NCBI GenBank assembly: GCA_038131695.1
Contig: JAYPQA010000007.1
Location: 1 to 35,940, forward strand
Length of the DNA: 35,940 bases
Reading direction: 5' to 3'
Source of the DNA: JADHLK01 sp038131695
Lineage (GTDB): Bacteria; Pseudomonadota; Alphaproteobacteria; Puniceispirillales; Puniceispirillaceae
Below, in pieces: positions 25,311 through 34,449 of the stretch. Made by a program: the position numbers and the translations under genes. How positions within the stretch are numbered: position 1 is the first letter of the stretch; each line of letters starts with the position of its first letter. The notes below the pieces were generated by a model. It was not told the origin of the DNA and did not search any database. It saw only the letters and a program-made list of their open reading frames with translations.

Positions 25311-26261
25311 TTAGTTCAGCCCGGCTTCCTTGAAGAACTTCAGCGCCCCGGGATGGAATTTTGCGATCCCTGGATCCCCTTTCATATCGGCTGGCCGGAA
25401 GGCCCGCATCGGCGGGAAGGTCTCGCCCATCACCTTGGCCTGCTCAGACATCGCCTTGGCCATCTGATAGACAACCTCATCAGATACACCGGCATGGGTG
25501 AACACAACCTGCGGGAAGGCAATATAGGTGCCGTCTTCGAGAATGCCCGGCATGGACCCTGCCTTCATATCCTTGAAATAGGCGGTCGGCCAGTATTTGC
25601 GGGCTGCTGCCAGTGCTGAATCGCTGCTATCTTCAACAGTCAGCGCACGCAAACCGCCAACAGCTGCATCTGCTTCTCTCACCTTGCCAGCCCCATGGGC
25701 AAAGATAAAGCCAACCGTATCACCGGCAATAAAGGCGTTGGCCCCGGCAACCACAGAAGCAACCGAGACTTTTTCAATATCATCCCGGGTCATGCCGGCG
25801 GTCGCATAAAAAGCAGACAGCTGCGGCAGGATTGTATTTTGGGCGGTATAGCCATCAGTCATCGGCTTGCCCTTCAGATCGCTGACCTTCATAATGCCGC
25901 TATCTTTGCGCACAAAAATAGCTTCCACCAGCGGCTGCAGATGCGCTACAACGCGCAGATTTTCGTTTTTCTGCCCGTTCCACCAAGCCTCGCCGGTGAT
26001 GGCATAATTGACTTCCTGCAGGTTGGCAACGCCGAATTCAATGCCGCCGGAATTGATAAAAGGGATGAATTGATTCGGGCTTGTTGCTGGCTGAATGGTC
26101 GTGTTCAGACCATTCTTGTTTGCCGCATTGGCCACAGATGTGCCAATGGAGTGAAAAAGAGAACCAGGGTTCGATGTGGCAATGCCGACATTTTGCGCCT
26201 GGGCGATGCTGGTAAAGGCCAGCCCCGCCAGAGCAAGAGTGCTCATTATCAGTCTTTTCAT
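25311..26261 (-). CDS. TAXI-family TRAP transporter binding protein (316 aa)
   Basis: Periplasmic receptor for the TRAP permease encoded next. The signal peptide ends SIAQAQN at about residue 23. The mature domain opens VGIATSNPGSLFHSIGTSVA, typical of TAXI proteins, followed by INSGGIEFGVANLQEVNYAITG. AGGAGGAACTG precedes the ATG. It is the first gene of the operon (TAXI, TRAP, IclR, amidohydrolase) and shares a promoter region with the divergent ThDP enzyme. Ligand unknown; the co-encoded ACMSD-like enzyme makes a carboxylated aromatic or muconate-like acid plausible. Confidence 0.92.
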   Translation of the reverse strand: MKRLIMSTLALAGLAFTSIAQAQNVGIATSNPGSLFHSIGTSVANAANKNGLNTTIQPATSPNQFIPFINSGGIEFGVANLQEVNYAITGEAWWNGQKNENLRVVAHLQPLVEAIFVRKDSGIMKVSDLKGKPMTDGYTAQNTILPQLSAFYATAGMTRDDIEKVSVASVVAGANAFIAGDTVGFIFAHGAGKVREADAAVGGLRALTVEDSSDSALAAARKYWPTAYFKDMKAGSMPGILEDGTYIAFPQVVFTHAGVSDEVVYQMAKAMSEQAKVMGETFPPMRAFRPADMKGDPGIAKFHPGALKFFKEAGLN

Positions 26262-26277
26262 CAGTTCCTCCTAAAAA

Positions 26278-26328
26278 ATGCCAGCCAAATGGCATATATT
26301 TATTGATGAAATCCCGATAATCGGGATT
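26278..26328. promoter_or_regulatory. Two dyads in the divergent TAXI / ThDP-enzyme promoter region
   Basis: ATGCCA-GCCAAA-TGGCAT (26278-26295) and AATCCCGA-TAA-TCGGGATT (26310-26328) are perfect inverted repeats in the gap between divergent genes. The second, with 8-bp arms and a 3-base centre, is a good candidate operator for the IclR regulator. The first lies next to the ribosome binding site of the TAXI gene. Confidence 0.55.
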
Positions 26329-26421
26329 ATTACTCTATCTAAGAGCAGAAAGCCGACAGAAATCAACTGGAAAGATGCTCTGGGAGAGGAACCTTTTCCA
26401 TTTTTTGAAAAAGGAAGCGGG

Positions 26422-28131
26422 ATGGCTGGAAAAAACAACCACCCAGAGATGGCGCAGAAGCCATTTTGCTGGGTTTGAAGGAAAATGGGGTAGAGTATCT
26501 GTTTGCCAATGCAGGCACTGATTTCCCACCTATCATTGAGGCCTTTTGCCAAACGGTCGGCTGATGAAGTGCCGCAGCCGGTTACAGTAGCTCATGAATC
26601 TGTGGCGATGGGGATGGCTCATGGCTATTATCTTGCAACTGCGAGGCCCCAGGCGGTGATGGTGCATGTCAATGTCGGACTGGCCAATGCGGTGATGGGC
26701 GCTATCAATGCCGCTTCTGACAATGTGCCGCTGCTGGTGATGTCCGGGCGCACCCCGATCACCGAGACAGGCCGGGAGGGCGCGCGGGCCACACCTATTC
26801 AATATGGCCAGGAAATGTATGATCAGAGCGGCTTGGTGCGTGATACGGTGAAATATACCTATGAGATGCGCTATCCAGAGCAGGGCGGCGCGCTTGTTTC
26901 GCGGGCCTTGGCCATTGCCGCGACAGCCCCGCAAGGGCCGGTTTATCTGAGCCTGCCGCGCGAGCCGCTGGGAGAGAGGATACAAGAGGGCCAGCAAGCC
27001 CGGCTGGAGCCGCAGCCAGCCTCTGGCCGGGCTGTCCCGGATTCGGATAGTCTGCGCCTTTTGGCCAGCTGGTTGGATGCAGCTGAAGCCCCTTTGATTT
27101 TATGCCAGCGCGGTGATCCGCATGGCCAGCTGGCACAGGCTGTCTCAGCCTTGTGCAACCGCTATGGCATAGCAGTTGCCGAACCTTTTTGCGTGCGCAA
27201 CCTGCTGGCCAGCACCGACCCGGTATTGGCTGGCTATCAGGCGGGTGAGAAAATAGCAGCGGCTGATCTGATATTGGTTTTGGATAGTGCCGTTCCCTGG
27301 ATTGAGCTCAATCAGGCCCCGCCGGAAAAGGCCCGCATTGTCCATCTTGGGCCGGACCCGCTCTTTGCCAAAATGCCGGTGCGCTCTTATCGCAGTGATT
27401 TGAATATCGCCGCAGATCCGCTGGCCATCATAGAGGGGTTGGCCGCGATGATGGGGACAGCTGGGGCAGGCGCCATCAGGCAAGGCTGGCTGAGCTGGGC
27501 GCACAATCGGCAAAAGCGTCGCCAGCAGGCACGCAAGCGTGCTGAACAAGGGGCGGGAAGGCCGATGAGCGCCGAATGGATCAGCCAATGTGTCGCCGAG
27601 ATTATGGATGAGGAGGCCATCGCCTTCAGCGAGCTATGCTTGCTGGCAGGGTTTATGAATCTGGCCGGGCCAAACAGGCTGTTCGGCAATCCCCATTCAG
27701 GTGGTTTGGGATGGGCCTTGCCAGCAGCTCTTGGTGCCCAGCTGGCCAATCGGGATCGGCTGGTGATTGCCGGAATGGGAGATGGCTCTTATATGTTTGC
27801 CAATCCGGTGGCCTGCCATCAAATTGCCGAGGCGCTGGCCTTGCCGGTTTTGACAATCATAAAGAATAATGCCTCCTGGAATGCGGTTCGCCGCTCAGTG
27901 TTGCGGGGCTATCCGAACGGGGCGGCAGTGCAATCCAATCAGATGGCGCTGACCGGTCTTCAGCCGATACCAGATTTCCAGCAGGTGGCAGCCGCCTCCA
28001 GGGCCTATTCTGAGAGGATAGAAGATGGGGCTGACCTGCCCGCTGCGCTGGCCCGGGCAGTTGCGATTATCCGGCAGGAAAAAAGACAGGTAGTGCTTGA
28101 TTTGGTCACCGAAATCTCAGATGACCATTAG
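26422..28131 (+). CDS. Thiamine-diphosphate-dependent enzyme (acetolactate synthase / benzoylformate decarboxylase-like), two frameshifts
   Basis: ThDP enzyme of the three-domain POX/BFD type. The repaired N-terminus reads AILLGLKENGVEYLFANAGTD, then the conserved Glu of VTVAHESVAMGMAHGYY. The C-terminal ThDP motif is GDGSY to NNASW (about 27780-27880). The ATG at 26422 follows AAGGAAGCGGG. The frame shifts near 26453 and again at the TTTT run 26544-26547; the long open frame from 26503 lacks the true N-terminus. Its 3' end overlaps the convergent alpha/beta hydrolase by 15 bases. Members of this group decarboxylate 2-oxo acids or ligate aldehydes; the substrate cannot be read here. It lies divergent from a TAXI-TRAP/amidohydrolase operon, so a shared pathway is plausible. 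Confidence 0.85.
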
Positions 28132-28833
28132 GCCGGGCTGGCGCGCCTGCTGGGTCAGAAAACGGGCCAGTTTCGGTGTTACGGCTGCGGGTTGCTCCAG
28201 CGGTGCAAAATGGCCGGCATCTTCTATGATTTCCAGAACCGCACGCGGCATTAAGGCGCGCATCTGTTCATGCTGGGCAGGGGGGCTCCAGGCATCTTGC
28301 CGGCCAACCATCAGCAAGGTGGGGATATCAATCTGGTGGATATAGGCTTCAGCATCCGGGCGGGTGATCAGTGCGTTAATCTGGCGGGCGTGCAAATCAG
28401 CATCCTTGGAACAGACCATCGCCCGCAACCCGTCCATCAGGCTCTTATTTTGCCGGTTTGGCTCATAGACCATGCCGGGCAGCCAGCTGTCAGCCAACGC
28501 GGCCATTCCCTGATCATAGGCCAGCTGCACAATCGCCCGTCTTTTCTCAATTTCGCCTGCCCGCAAAGGGTGAATGCCGGTATCCAGCAGGGCCAGCCGC
28601 TCAATGCGCGCCGGTGCCAGCCTGGCCATTTCCAGGGCAACGCGTGCGCCCATGGAATGACCGGCGACAATCAGCGGCCCGTCAAACCGGGCCAGACAAT
28701 CTTCGGCCATCACTGTCAGGCTGTCCTGCGTGGACAGGTCTGCGACCGCGGCTGTGCCGCCCAAGGCTGTCAAAAGCGGCTGCCAGACGAACGCATCACA
28801 CAGCAACCCGGGAATAAGAAGAACGCGCCTCAT
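28117..28833 (-). CDS. Alpha/beta hydrolase (238 aa)
   Basis: Cytoplasmic serine hydrolase. The nucleophile elbow is GHSMG (VAGHSMGARVALEMA), the acid is in LLMVGRQDAWSPP and the histidine in EDAGHFAPLEQP, a complete catalytic triad. The oxyanion region HPGL-type is LLIPGLLCD near the N-terminus. I choose ATG 28833, preceded by ACAGGATAG; the frame is open to 28869. It resembles small ester/enol-lactone hydrolases, substrate unknown. It lies downstream of the LigM-like gene but a strong hairpin separates them. A 43-base part of it recurs as a fragment at 21347-21393. Confidence 0.9.
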   Translation of the reverse strand: MRRVLLIPGLLCDAFVWQPLLTALGGTAAVADLSTQDSLTVMAEDCLARFDGPLIVAGHSMGARVALEMARLAPARIERLALLDTGIHPLRAGEIEKRRAIVQLAYDQGMAALADSWLPGMVYEPNRQNKSLMDGLRAMVCSKDADLHARQINALITRPDAEAYIHQIDIPTLLMVGRQDAWSPPAQHEQMRALMPRAVLEIIEDAGHFAPLEQPAAVTPKLARFLTQQARQPGLMVI

Positions 28834-28870
28834 TTGGCTATCCTGTTTTTGCGCAGGCGGGAAAAGCAAA

Positions 28871-28900
28871 GGGGGCCAGATTGGCTGGCCCCCAAATATT
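28871..28900. terminator. Rho-independent terminator after the LigM-like gene
   Basis: GGGGGCCAG (28871-28879) pairs perfectly with CTGGCCCCC (28885-28893) around a 5-base loop. In the minus direction it is followed by TTTGCTTTTC, which ends the LigM-like transcript. In the plus direction AAATATTTTTTT follows, so it would also stop read-through from the opposite strand. Confidence 0.8.
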
Positions 28901-28904
28901 TTTT

Positions 28905-30305
28905 TCAGGCAGAGGCATTGCGCCAGCTATCTGCATAATTCTCGCGGGCTTCTCTGGCATAAGGCGTTGGCGATACCCGCACCCGGATATCTGCCTGGCG
29001 ATGCGGCTCAGAGGCGGTTTTGGCCGTTTCATCCGGCTCGCCCCATTTCAAGGTCAGCACATCACCTTCCTGGATGCTGTCATCAACAACCCCCAGCGAG
29101 AGGAAGCAACGCTCATTATAGCTGTAGCCGTTGAACATGCTCATCCCAACCATCTTGCCATCCTGCATCACCATATCAGCAGAAGAAGAGGCATAGTTCG
29201 GCTGCGGGAAATCAATCCATTTGAAGGGTGTGCCCTCTTCAAAACCGCTGGCAATCACCGCCAGCACATCATCCCGGTTCCATTCAAAGGTGACTTTCTT
29301 GCGGGTTGGCCCGGCCTTCATTTTTTCCAGCGCGGCCTTGCCGATGAAATCATCCTTTTTCCAGCCAATATAAAAACCGTAACCCAGCTCAAACGGGTTA
29401 ACATAGTAATCCTCAATATTGTCGGAAACAAAGCTGCCTCCGATAGAGCCCATCGCCTCATAGCTGTGAGCGCCCAGCCAATCGCGATAATCCTGCATCA
29501 TGCCATCGCCGGTATAGATGCCTGGCAGAGGCGAGGGGATCCAGCCTGATTCCAGCGTATTGGTGGAATAGGCCCGGCTGCCGACTTGCCGCAAATCAAC
29601 CCCGACATCGCTGGCGGCCTGCAGCAGGGTGGAGCGGATATAATGCTTGTCCGCATAGGGCCCCCACAATTCCAGACCCGGTGCCCCGGCCATGCCGTGA
29701 CGCAGCGCCTGAACCTTGCGGCTGCCAATCATAATCGGTGCCACATGGAAGAAGGGGATATCGGGAACCGGCCCGCCATTCACCTGGGTGAAAATCTTGT
29801 CTGCATCCGGCCCTTGAATCTGAAACCGGTAATGGGTGCGCAGCACGCGTTCGCCATCCGGCCTGCTGTCTGAGCGCGGATTGTGGAACAGGCGCACCTG
29901 CCAATTGCCAATCGCAGACTGAAAGAGCAGCCAGTTGGCTGTCGGCGCCCGGCCTACCAGGATGAATTTATCCTCTCTTTCGCGGAAAATGATCATATCG
30001 CCGATCACATGGCCAGCCGGGGTTACCGGCACAAAATGCTTGGCCCGGTTCAGATCGAAATTGGCAAAGCTGTTAATGCCGGTATGGGACAGGAATTCCG
30101 CCGCTTGCGGGCCTTCAACGGTCAGCTCATCCATGTGATGGGTTTGATCAAACAACACCGCGCTATGCCGCCAGGCTGCCTGTTCAGAGCGCCAGTTGCT
30201 GAATTCCGGGGCCACCACCGGGTAGACATACATACCTAGTTGCGAATTACGGAGCATTTCGACCGGGTTTTTATGGCCGGCCATGACTGAGGTAAGATTT
30301 TGCAC
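28905..30305 (-). CDS. ligM: LigM-like tetrahydrofolate-dependent aromatic O-demethylase (466 aa)
   Basis: A GcvT/aminomethyltransferase-fold protein that closely resembles vanillate/3-O-methylgallate O-demethylase LigM, which moves the methyl group of a methoxyarene to tetrahydrofolate. Shared patterns from memory: VEMLRNSQLGMYVYPVVAPE (residues 15-34), VLFDQTHHM, FVPVTPAGHVIGD, VGRAPTANWL (117-126), RHGMAGAPGLELWGPY, GSRAYSTNTLESGWIPSPLP (242-261) and GGSFVSDNIEDYYVNPFE. The Tyr of GSRAY (246) aligns with the tyrosine reported as catalytic in LigM. The start is GTG at 30305 behind AAAGGAAACATAACA. The GntR/FCD regulator lies upstream on the same strand. The true substrate could be a different methoxylated compound, since marine relatives are uncharacterised. 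Confidence 0.85.
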   Translation of the reverse strand: MQNLTSVMAGHKNPVEMLRNSQLGMYVYPVVAPEFSNWRSEQAAWRHSAVLFDQTHHMDELTVEGPQAAEFLSHTGINSFANFDLNRAKHFVPVTPAGHVIGDMIIFREREDKFILVGRAPTANWLLFQSAIGNWQVRLFHNPRSDSRPDGERVLRTHYRFQIQGPDADKIFTQVNGGPVPDIPFFHVAPIMIGSRKVQALRHGMAGAPGLELWGPYADKHYIRSTLLQAASDVGVDLRQVGSRAYSTNTLESGWIPSPLPGIYTGDGMMQDYRDWLGAHSYEAMGSIGGSFVSDNIEDYYVNPFELGYGFYIGWKKDDFIGKAALEKMKAGPTRKKVTFEWNRDDVLAVIASGFEEGTPFKWIDFPQPNYASSSADMVMQDGKMVGMSMFNGYSYNERCFLSLGVVDDSIQEGDVLTLKWGEPDETAKTASEPHRQADIRVRVSPTPYAREARENYADSWRNASA

Positions 30306-30339
30306 TGTTATGTTTCCTTTCTTGTTTCAGGTCTTTCGT

Positions 30340-31097
30340 TCAAGCTGTTAACTCTTCTTTTGCAGATACCAGCGAGAGGCCGGGAATCTGGCTGATCTTG
30401 CCCTTATCCAGGCTGAGGGCGTGCCGCAAATTCTGCCGCGCCAGCCGGGCATGTTCCCGGCTCACCGCTTCGGCCCGCGCCCCTTCGCCTGCTTCTATGG
30501 CTTCAAAAATGGCCCGATGCTGGGACTGGGCCACCAGCAGAGAGGCCCGAAATTCCGGCCCATCCTCCTGACCGGAAAGAAACCCGCTGGGTGAGGCCAA
30601 CGGCAAACGGCATATCCGCTCTATCTCGCGGGTGACGACCGCGCGCCCAGCCGCCAGCGAAATCCAGCTGTGAAAGGCTGCATTCAACCGGACATAGGCT
30701 GCAAAATCGAACGCGTCCAAATTTGCCAGCACCGCATCCAGCCGGCCAGTATCTCGCGGCACTCAGCAAGAGCCCCCGCTGCCACGCCGCGCTCTGCCGC
30801 CAGCCTTGCCGCCAGACCTTCCAGCAGGCCCCGAATTTCATTAGCATCAGAAATATCTTGCATCGAATAGCTGCACACCCGGTAGCCGCTGCCGGTTCCG
30901 CGCTCCAGCAAGCCTTCATCAGCCAGCCGACCAATCGCCTCGCGCAGCGGGGTGCGCGACAGCGACAGCATCTCCGACAAGGCTGTCTCAGATAACCGCT
31001 CACCAGGCACAAAAACCCCGTCCAAAATCCGACTGCGGATTTCGATATGGGCGCGGTCCGCCTGGCTGACGCGTTTCGGCTCCATGCTTTGAGTCAC
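30340..31097 (-). CDS. GntR-family (FCD) transcriptional regulator, one frameshift
   Basis: Regulator of the FadR/VanR-like GntR subfamily. The N-terminal winged helix reads RSRILDGVFVPGERLSETAL and LSRTPLREAIGRLADEGLLE, followed by the FCD ligand domain. The frame breaks near 30744 in GGCCGG; adding one C joins EILARLDAVLANLDAFDF and restores one protein of about 252 residues. Starting ATG at 31097. It is divergent from the sulfatase gene and lies directly upstream of the LigM-like gene (35 bases between them). The two palindromes at 31130-31208 fit the FCD consensus and are probably its operators, controlling both directions. VanR, which regulates vanillate demethylation elsewhere, belongs to this group. 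Confidence 0.85.
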
Positions 31098-31129
31098 CTG
31101 ACAAAAAATACCAAGATGGGGGCGACGCT

Positions 31130-31208
31130 AATTTGTATACAATTATTTGTCAATACATCAATTCAATTCGCAAAATCGGCAAAAAACATCAAATTTGTAT
31201 ACAATTAT
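31130..31208. promoter_or_regulatory. Two identical 17-bp GntR/FCD operator candidates
   Basis: AATTTGTATACAATTAT occurs at 31130-31146 and again at 31192-31208. Its core TTGTATACAA is a perfect palindrome and fits the FCD-type GntR pattern TNGTNNNACNA. The repeats are 62 bp apart, close to six helical turns, so dimers would sit on one face of the DNA. They lie between the divergent GntR and sulfatase genes. Confidence 0.75.
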
Positions 31209-31296
31209 GGGGTTTCAGCCTTTTGCCTTTCTTGTTTTGGCAATTGCTTTTTTACCAGCGGGCTGGCAAACTTATGGCCGGTCGGAAGGGGATGTC

Positions 31297-33017
31297 ATGA
31301 CAGTAAAAAATATCCTTTTTATCATGTGTGACCAGCTGCGCTGGGATTATCTGTCCTGCTATGGCCATCCGCATTTGCACACGCCCAATATCGATGCGCT
31401 GGCCGCCAGAGCTGTGCGGTTTGATCAGGCCTTTGTGCAATCGCCGGTTTGCGGGCCCAGCCGGATGAGCACCTATACAGGCCGTTATGTTCATGCGCAT
31501 GGGGCCAGCTGGAATTTTGTACCGCTGAAAGCAGGCGAGATGACTGTGGGTGATCATTTGCGCCCGCTGGGGGTGAAAACCGCGCTGATTGGCAAGACCC
31601 ATATGCGGGCAGATGCTGCGGGCATGGCCCGGCTGGGCATTGATCCGGCCAGCCAGATAGGGGTGCGTATTTCTGAATGCGGCTTTGATGCTTTTGAGCG
31701 GGATGACGGCCTGCATCCCTGGTCTGGCCATGATCCGGATCCGGCCTATAATGACTGGCTGCGTGCGCATGGGTTTGACGGCGAAAACCCTTGGGAGGAA
31801 TGGGCCAATATGGCCGAGGATGAGGCAGGCAATCTGTTGTCCGGCTGGTTTTTGAAACATTCTGACCGGCCCGCCCGCATACCCGATGAATATTCCGAAA
31901 CGCCCTATCTGACTGGCCGGGCAATGGATTTTATCGATCAGGCTGTCGCTGACCCTGCCGGCCAGCCCTTTGTTGCCCATATCAGCTATATCAAGCCGCA
32001 CTGGCCCTATATCGTGCCGGAACCCTATGCCAGTATGTATGGGCCGGAAACAGTGCTGCCGGTCAGCCGCCATGATGCTGAACGCGATGATCCGCATCCG
32101 GTCTATGCCGCGATGCAGGAACACCGGGTCTCGCGCAGCTTTTCACGCGATGAGGTGCGGCGCGCGGTGATCCCGGCCTATATGGGGCTGATTAAACAGA
32201 TTGATGATCAGATGGGTCGGCTATTCAAACATCTTGAGAATAGCGGTATCGCAGATCAGACAATGATCATCTTTACCTCTGATCATGGTGATTATCTGGG
32301 CGATCACTGGATGGGTGAAAAAGAGCTGTTCCATGATGCAGCCATTCGGGTGCCGCTGATCATCTATGATCCAGACAGCCGGGCTGATGCCACCCGTGGC
32401 CAGACTTGTTCAGAGCTGGTGCAGATGATCGATTTGCTGCCGACTTTTCTGGATATTTATGGCGGGGCAGATGTGCCGCATATTCTGGATGGGCTATCTT
32501 TGCGGCCTCTGTTGTTCGGCGAGGCAAACCGGCCGAGCGGTCTTGTGTGGTCTGTGAATATGATTATTCCTTTCAGGATGCGCGGCGCACTCTGGACACC
32601 CCGGCGCGGGAGGCCTGGCTGCGCATGATCTATGATGGGCGCTATAAATATATATTGGCTGAGGGCTATCGCCCGATGCTGTTTGACCTGCAAGAAGATG
32701 CCGAGGAATATTTTGATTTGGGGGCGGACCCGGCACATGCACAAACCCGTGCCAGGCTGCATGAAGCGCTGTTCAAATGGGCCCGCCAGCCGCGCCAGCG
32801 CAACACCATACCCGATGCAACCATTGAATCAACAGCCATTCAGGAACGCATTGCTGAATCCGGTATTCTGATCGGCTATTGGGATGAGACAGAGCTGGAA
32901 CAGGCCATGCAGCATGAATGGGCCCCCAGATTTGCTGCCAGTAACCCGCTGACCGGGCGGGTGATGGAAAAATTGCTGCAACAGCGCAAAGCCGGAAAAA
33001 AGGAGGCAGAAAAATGA
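31297..33017 (+). CDS. Sulfatase / phosphonate monoester hydrolase family protein, one frameshift
   Basis: Alkaline-phosphatase-superfamily enzyme that hydrolyses sulfate or phosphonate/phosphate esters. The start ATG 31297 follows GGAAGGGG; the longer upstream frame (from 31147) includes the operator and is not credible. Metal residues open the protein (IMCDQLRWDYLS, D12). The formylglycine motif is C52-G-P-S-R56, so it needs a formylglycine-generating enzyme, which is not in the window. KPHWPYIVPEPY and FTSDHGDYLGDHWMGEKEL follow. The general layout resembles phosphonate monoester hydrolases more than classical arylsulfatases. There is no signal peptide, so it is probably cytoplasmic. The frame breaks near 32556; one added G joins VWSVEYDYSFQDARRTLD. 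The stop overlaps the cupin start (ATGA). Confidence 0.88.
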
Positions 33018-33467
33018 GTCTGACAGCCGGGATTACCCGAAGCCAGGCCGGGCTGGACGGGGTGCATTGAATATTCTGGGCCAGTCTATACGCCCAAGCA
33101 AATTACGGAGGAGTGCTTTTCCTGGCACGCGGTCCTGCCGATTGAGAGCTTTGTGCCGCCACATATTCACCCGACCCAAGATGAATATATCCTGCTCTTG
33201 GACGGGCGGCTGGATTTGCGGCTGGGTGATGAGATGCTGAGCGCGAGCGCAGGCGATCTGATCAGCACGCCGCGCGGTATCCCGCACGGGATTTACAATA
33301 ATTGCGGGGCCGAGGTGCAGTGCTTTTTCTGGGTGACGCCGACCGGCCAGCTGGTGGATTTGTTCCGCAAGCTGCATAATATGGCCCGCCCGGATGAGGT
33401 GGCGCGGGTTTCGGCTGAATTTGAGGTTGATTTCCTGCCGCCGGTGCGGGCTGCCGAACAGCTCTAG
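33014..33467 (+). CDS. Cupin-domain protein, two frameshifts
   Basis: Small single-domain cupin of about 150 residues. The ATG at 33014 overlaps the sulfatase stop. The first 17 codons (SLTAGITRSQAGLDGV) run into a stop, but adding one G near 33070 and one near 33084 gives GVHWNILGQVYTPKQITEE and joins the rest. Metal-site motifs are PPHIHPTQDEYILLLDG (His, His, Glu) and a later PRGIPHGIYN (His). The C-terminal part is helical. Translationally coupled to the sulfatase, so it may act on the same substrate or product; catalytic or sensory role unknown. Confidence 0.75.
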
Positions 33468-33484
33468 AAAAATCTGGTGCGCAC

Positions 33485-33529
33485 AAACCGGCTTGCCCGC
33501 CTGTCAGCTCTTATGCTGAGGCCGGTTTT
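33485..33529 (+). terminator. Bulged hairpin terminator after the cupin gene
   Basis: Outer stem AAACCGGC (33485-33492) with GCCGGTTT (33521-33528), inner stem TCAGC/GCTGA (33504-33508, 33515-33519), ending in TTTT. It lies 18 bases after the cupin stop and before the DeoR gene. Confidence 0.55.
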
Positions 33530-33552
33530 GGCGATGAGCAGCGATTATATTT

Positions 33553-33575
33553 TGTAAGATAATTTACATATTTGT
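33553..33575. promoter_or_regulatory. DeoR-type operator candidate upstream of the DeoR gene
   Basis: TGTAA, six bases, then TTACATATTTGT. TGTAA/TTACA are inverted arms, and a further TTTGT follows. The same arrangement occurs at 34462-34484 ahead of the ABC importer, which suggests autoregulation plus control of the importer. Confidence 0.65.
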
Positions 33576-33620
33576 AAAGCAAGGCTATGCTTCATCTCAA
33601 GACAGAGGAGAAAGACGATT

Positions 33621-34426
33621 TTGGCTGCGACAGATTATGTGGATTTGACCGGGCGTCAGTCGGAAATACTGAAGTTGGTGCGGGAGATGGGCTATGTCTC
33701 CATTGACCAGCTGGCAGATCATTTCAGCCTCTCGCAGCAGACAGTGCGGCGGGATATTATATTTCTGAATGAGCAGCGGCTGGTTCAGCGTCATCATGGC
33801 GGAGCCGCTTTATTGCCCGGCAAGGATCGGCTGGCCTATCCGAATCGCAAGGGGCAGAATTCTGAAGCCAAGGAAGCCATCGGCAAAATGATTGCTGCGC
33901 AGATCCCCAATGGGGCCTCTCTTTTTTATTGATATCGGCACGACTATGGCAGCGGTTGCCGAGGCGCTGGCAGATCATCAAAACCTGAAAATTATTACTA
34001 ATCACATAGATGTTGTTTATACGCTCTGCGAGAAAACAGATTTTGAAATTATCCTGACGGGCGGTCTGGTGCGTAACCGGGATCGGGCGATCTGGGACGA
34101 ATCAACGGCAGAGTTTTTGCGCCGTTTTCGCGTTGGATTCGGTATATTTGGGGTGGGCTCACTCACCGAAGATGGCCAGTTGCTGGATTATCATTATCGC
34201 GATGCTCAGGCCTCGCGCGCGGCGATGGAAATCTCGCGTGTCAAATTTGCCGGATTTGATCATTCCAAGATGAATGCCAATGCCCTGATGCCTTTTTGCC
34301 CATATATCTGAAATTGATGCAATTTTTACCGATAAACCATTGCCAAAAGAGCTGACTTCCCTGGTGCAGGATAATGGGGTCACCCTTTATGCAGAACCGG
34401 AACACAGGCCAGCTGGCAGCCGCTGA
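33621..34426 (+). CDS. DeoR/GlpR-family transcriptional regulator, two or more frameshifts
   Basis: Sugar- or polyol-phosphate-responsive repressor. The helix-turn-helix (residues about 8-60) reads RQSEILKLVREMGYVSIDQL and SLSQQTVRRDIIFLNEQRLV, followed by RHHGGA, the DeoR signature. The DeoRC sensor domain starts in a second frame as SLFIDIGTTMAAVAEALADH and includes VGVGSL-type FGVGSLTEDGQLLDYHY. Frames shift at the T run 33922-33927 (one extra T) and near 34292-34311; the restored end reads SEIDAIFTDKPLP to a TGA at 34424-34426. The start is TTG at 33621, with GAGGAG upstream. It precedes a Ugp-type importer and shares an operator motif with it, like GlpR-type regulators. Confidence 0.85.
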
Positions 34427-34449
34427 AGCAGGCAGGATCGTCTCATTAC

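Noticed and set aside
31147..31296. N-terminal extension of the sulfatase frame
   Set aside because: It would place the GntR operator inside the coding region; the ATG at 31297 has a good ribosome binding site and a family-typical start.
33892..33960. Programmed frameshift in the DeoR gene at the T run
   Set aside because: A T run could slip, but the same kind of break occurs in many unrelated genes here, so a general error source is simpler.
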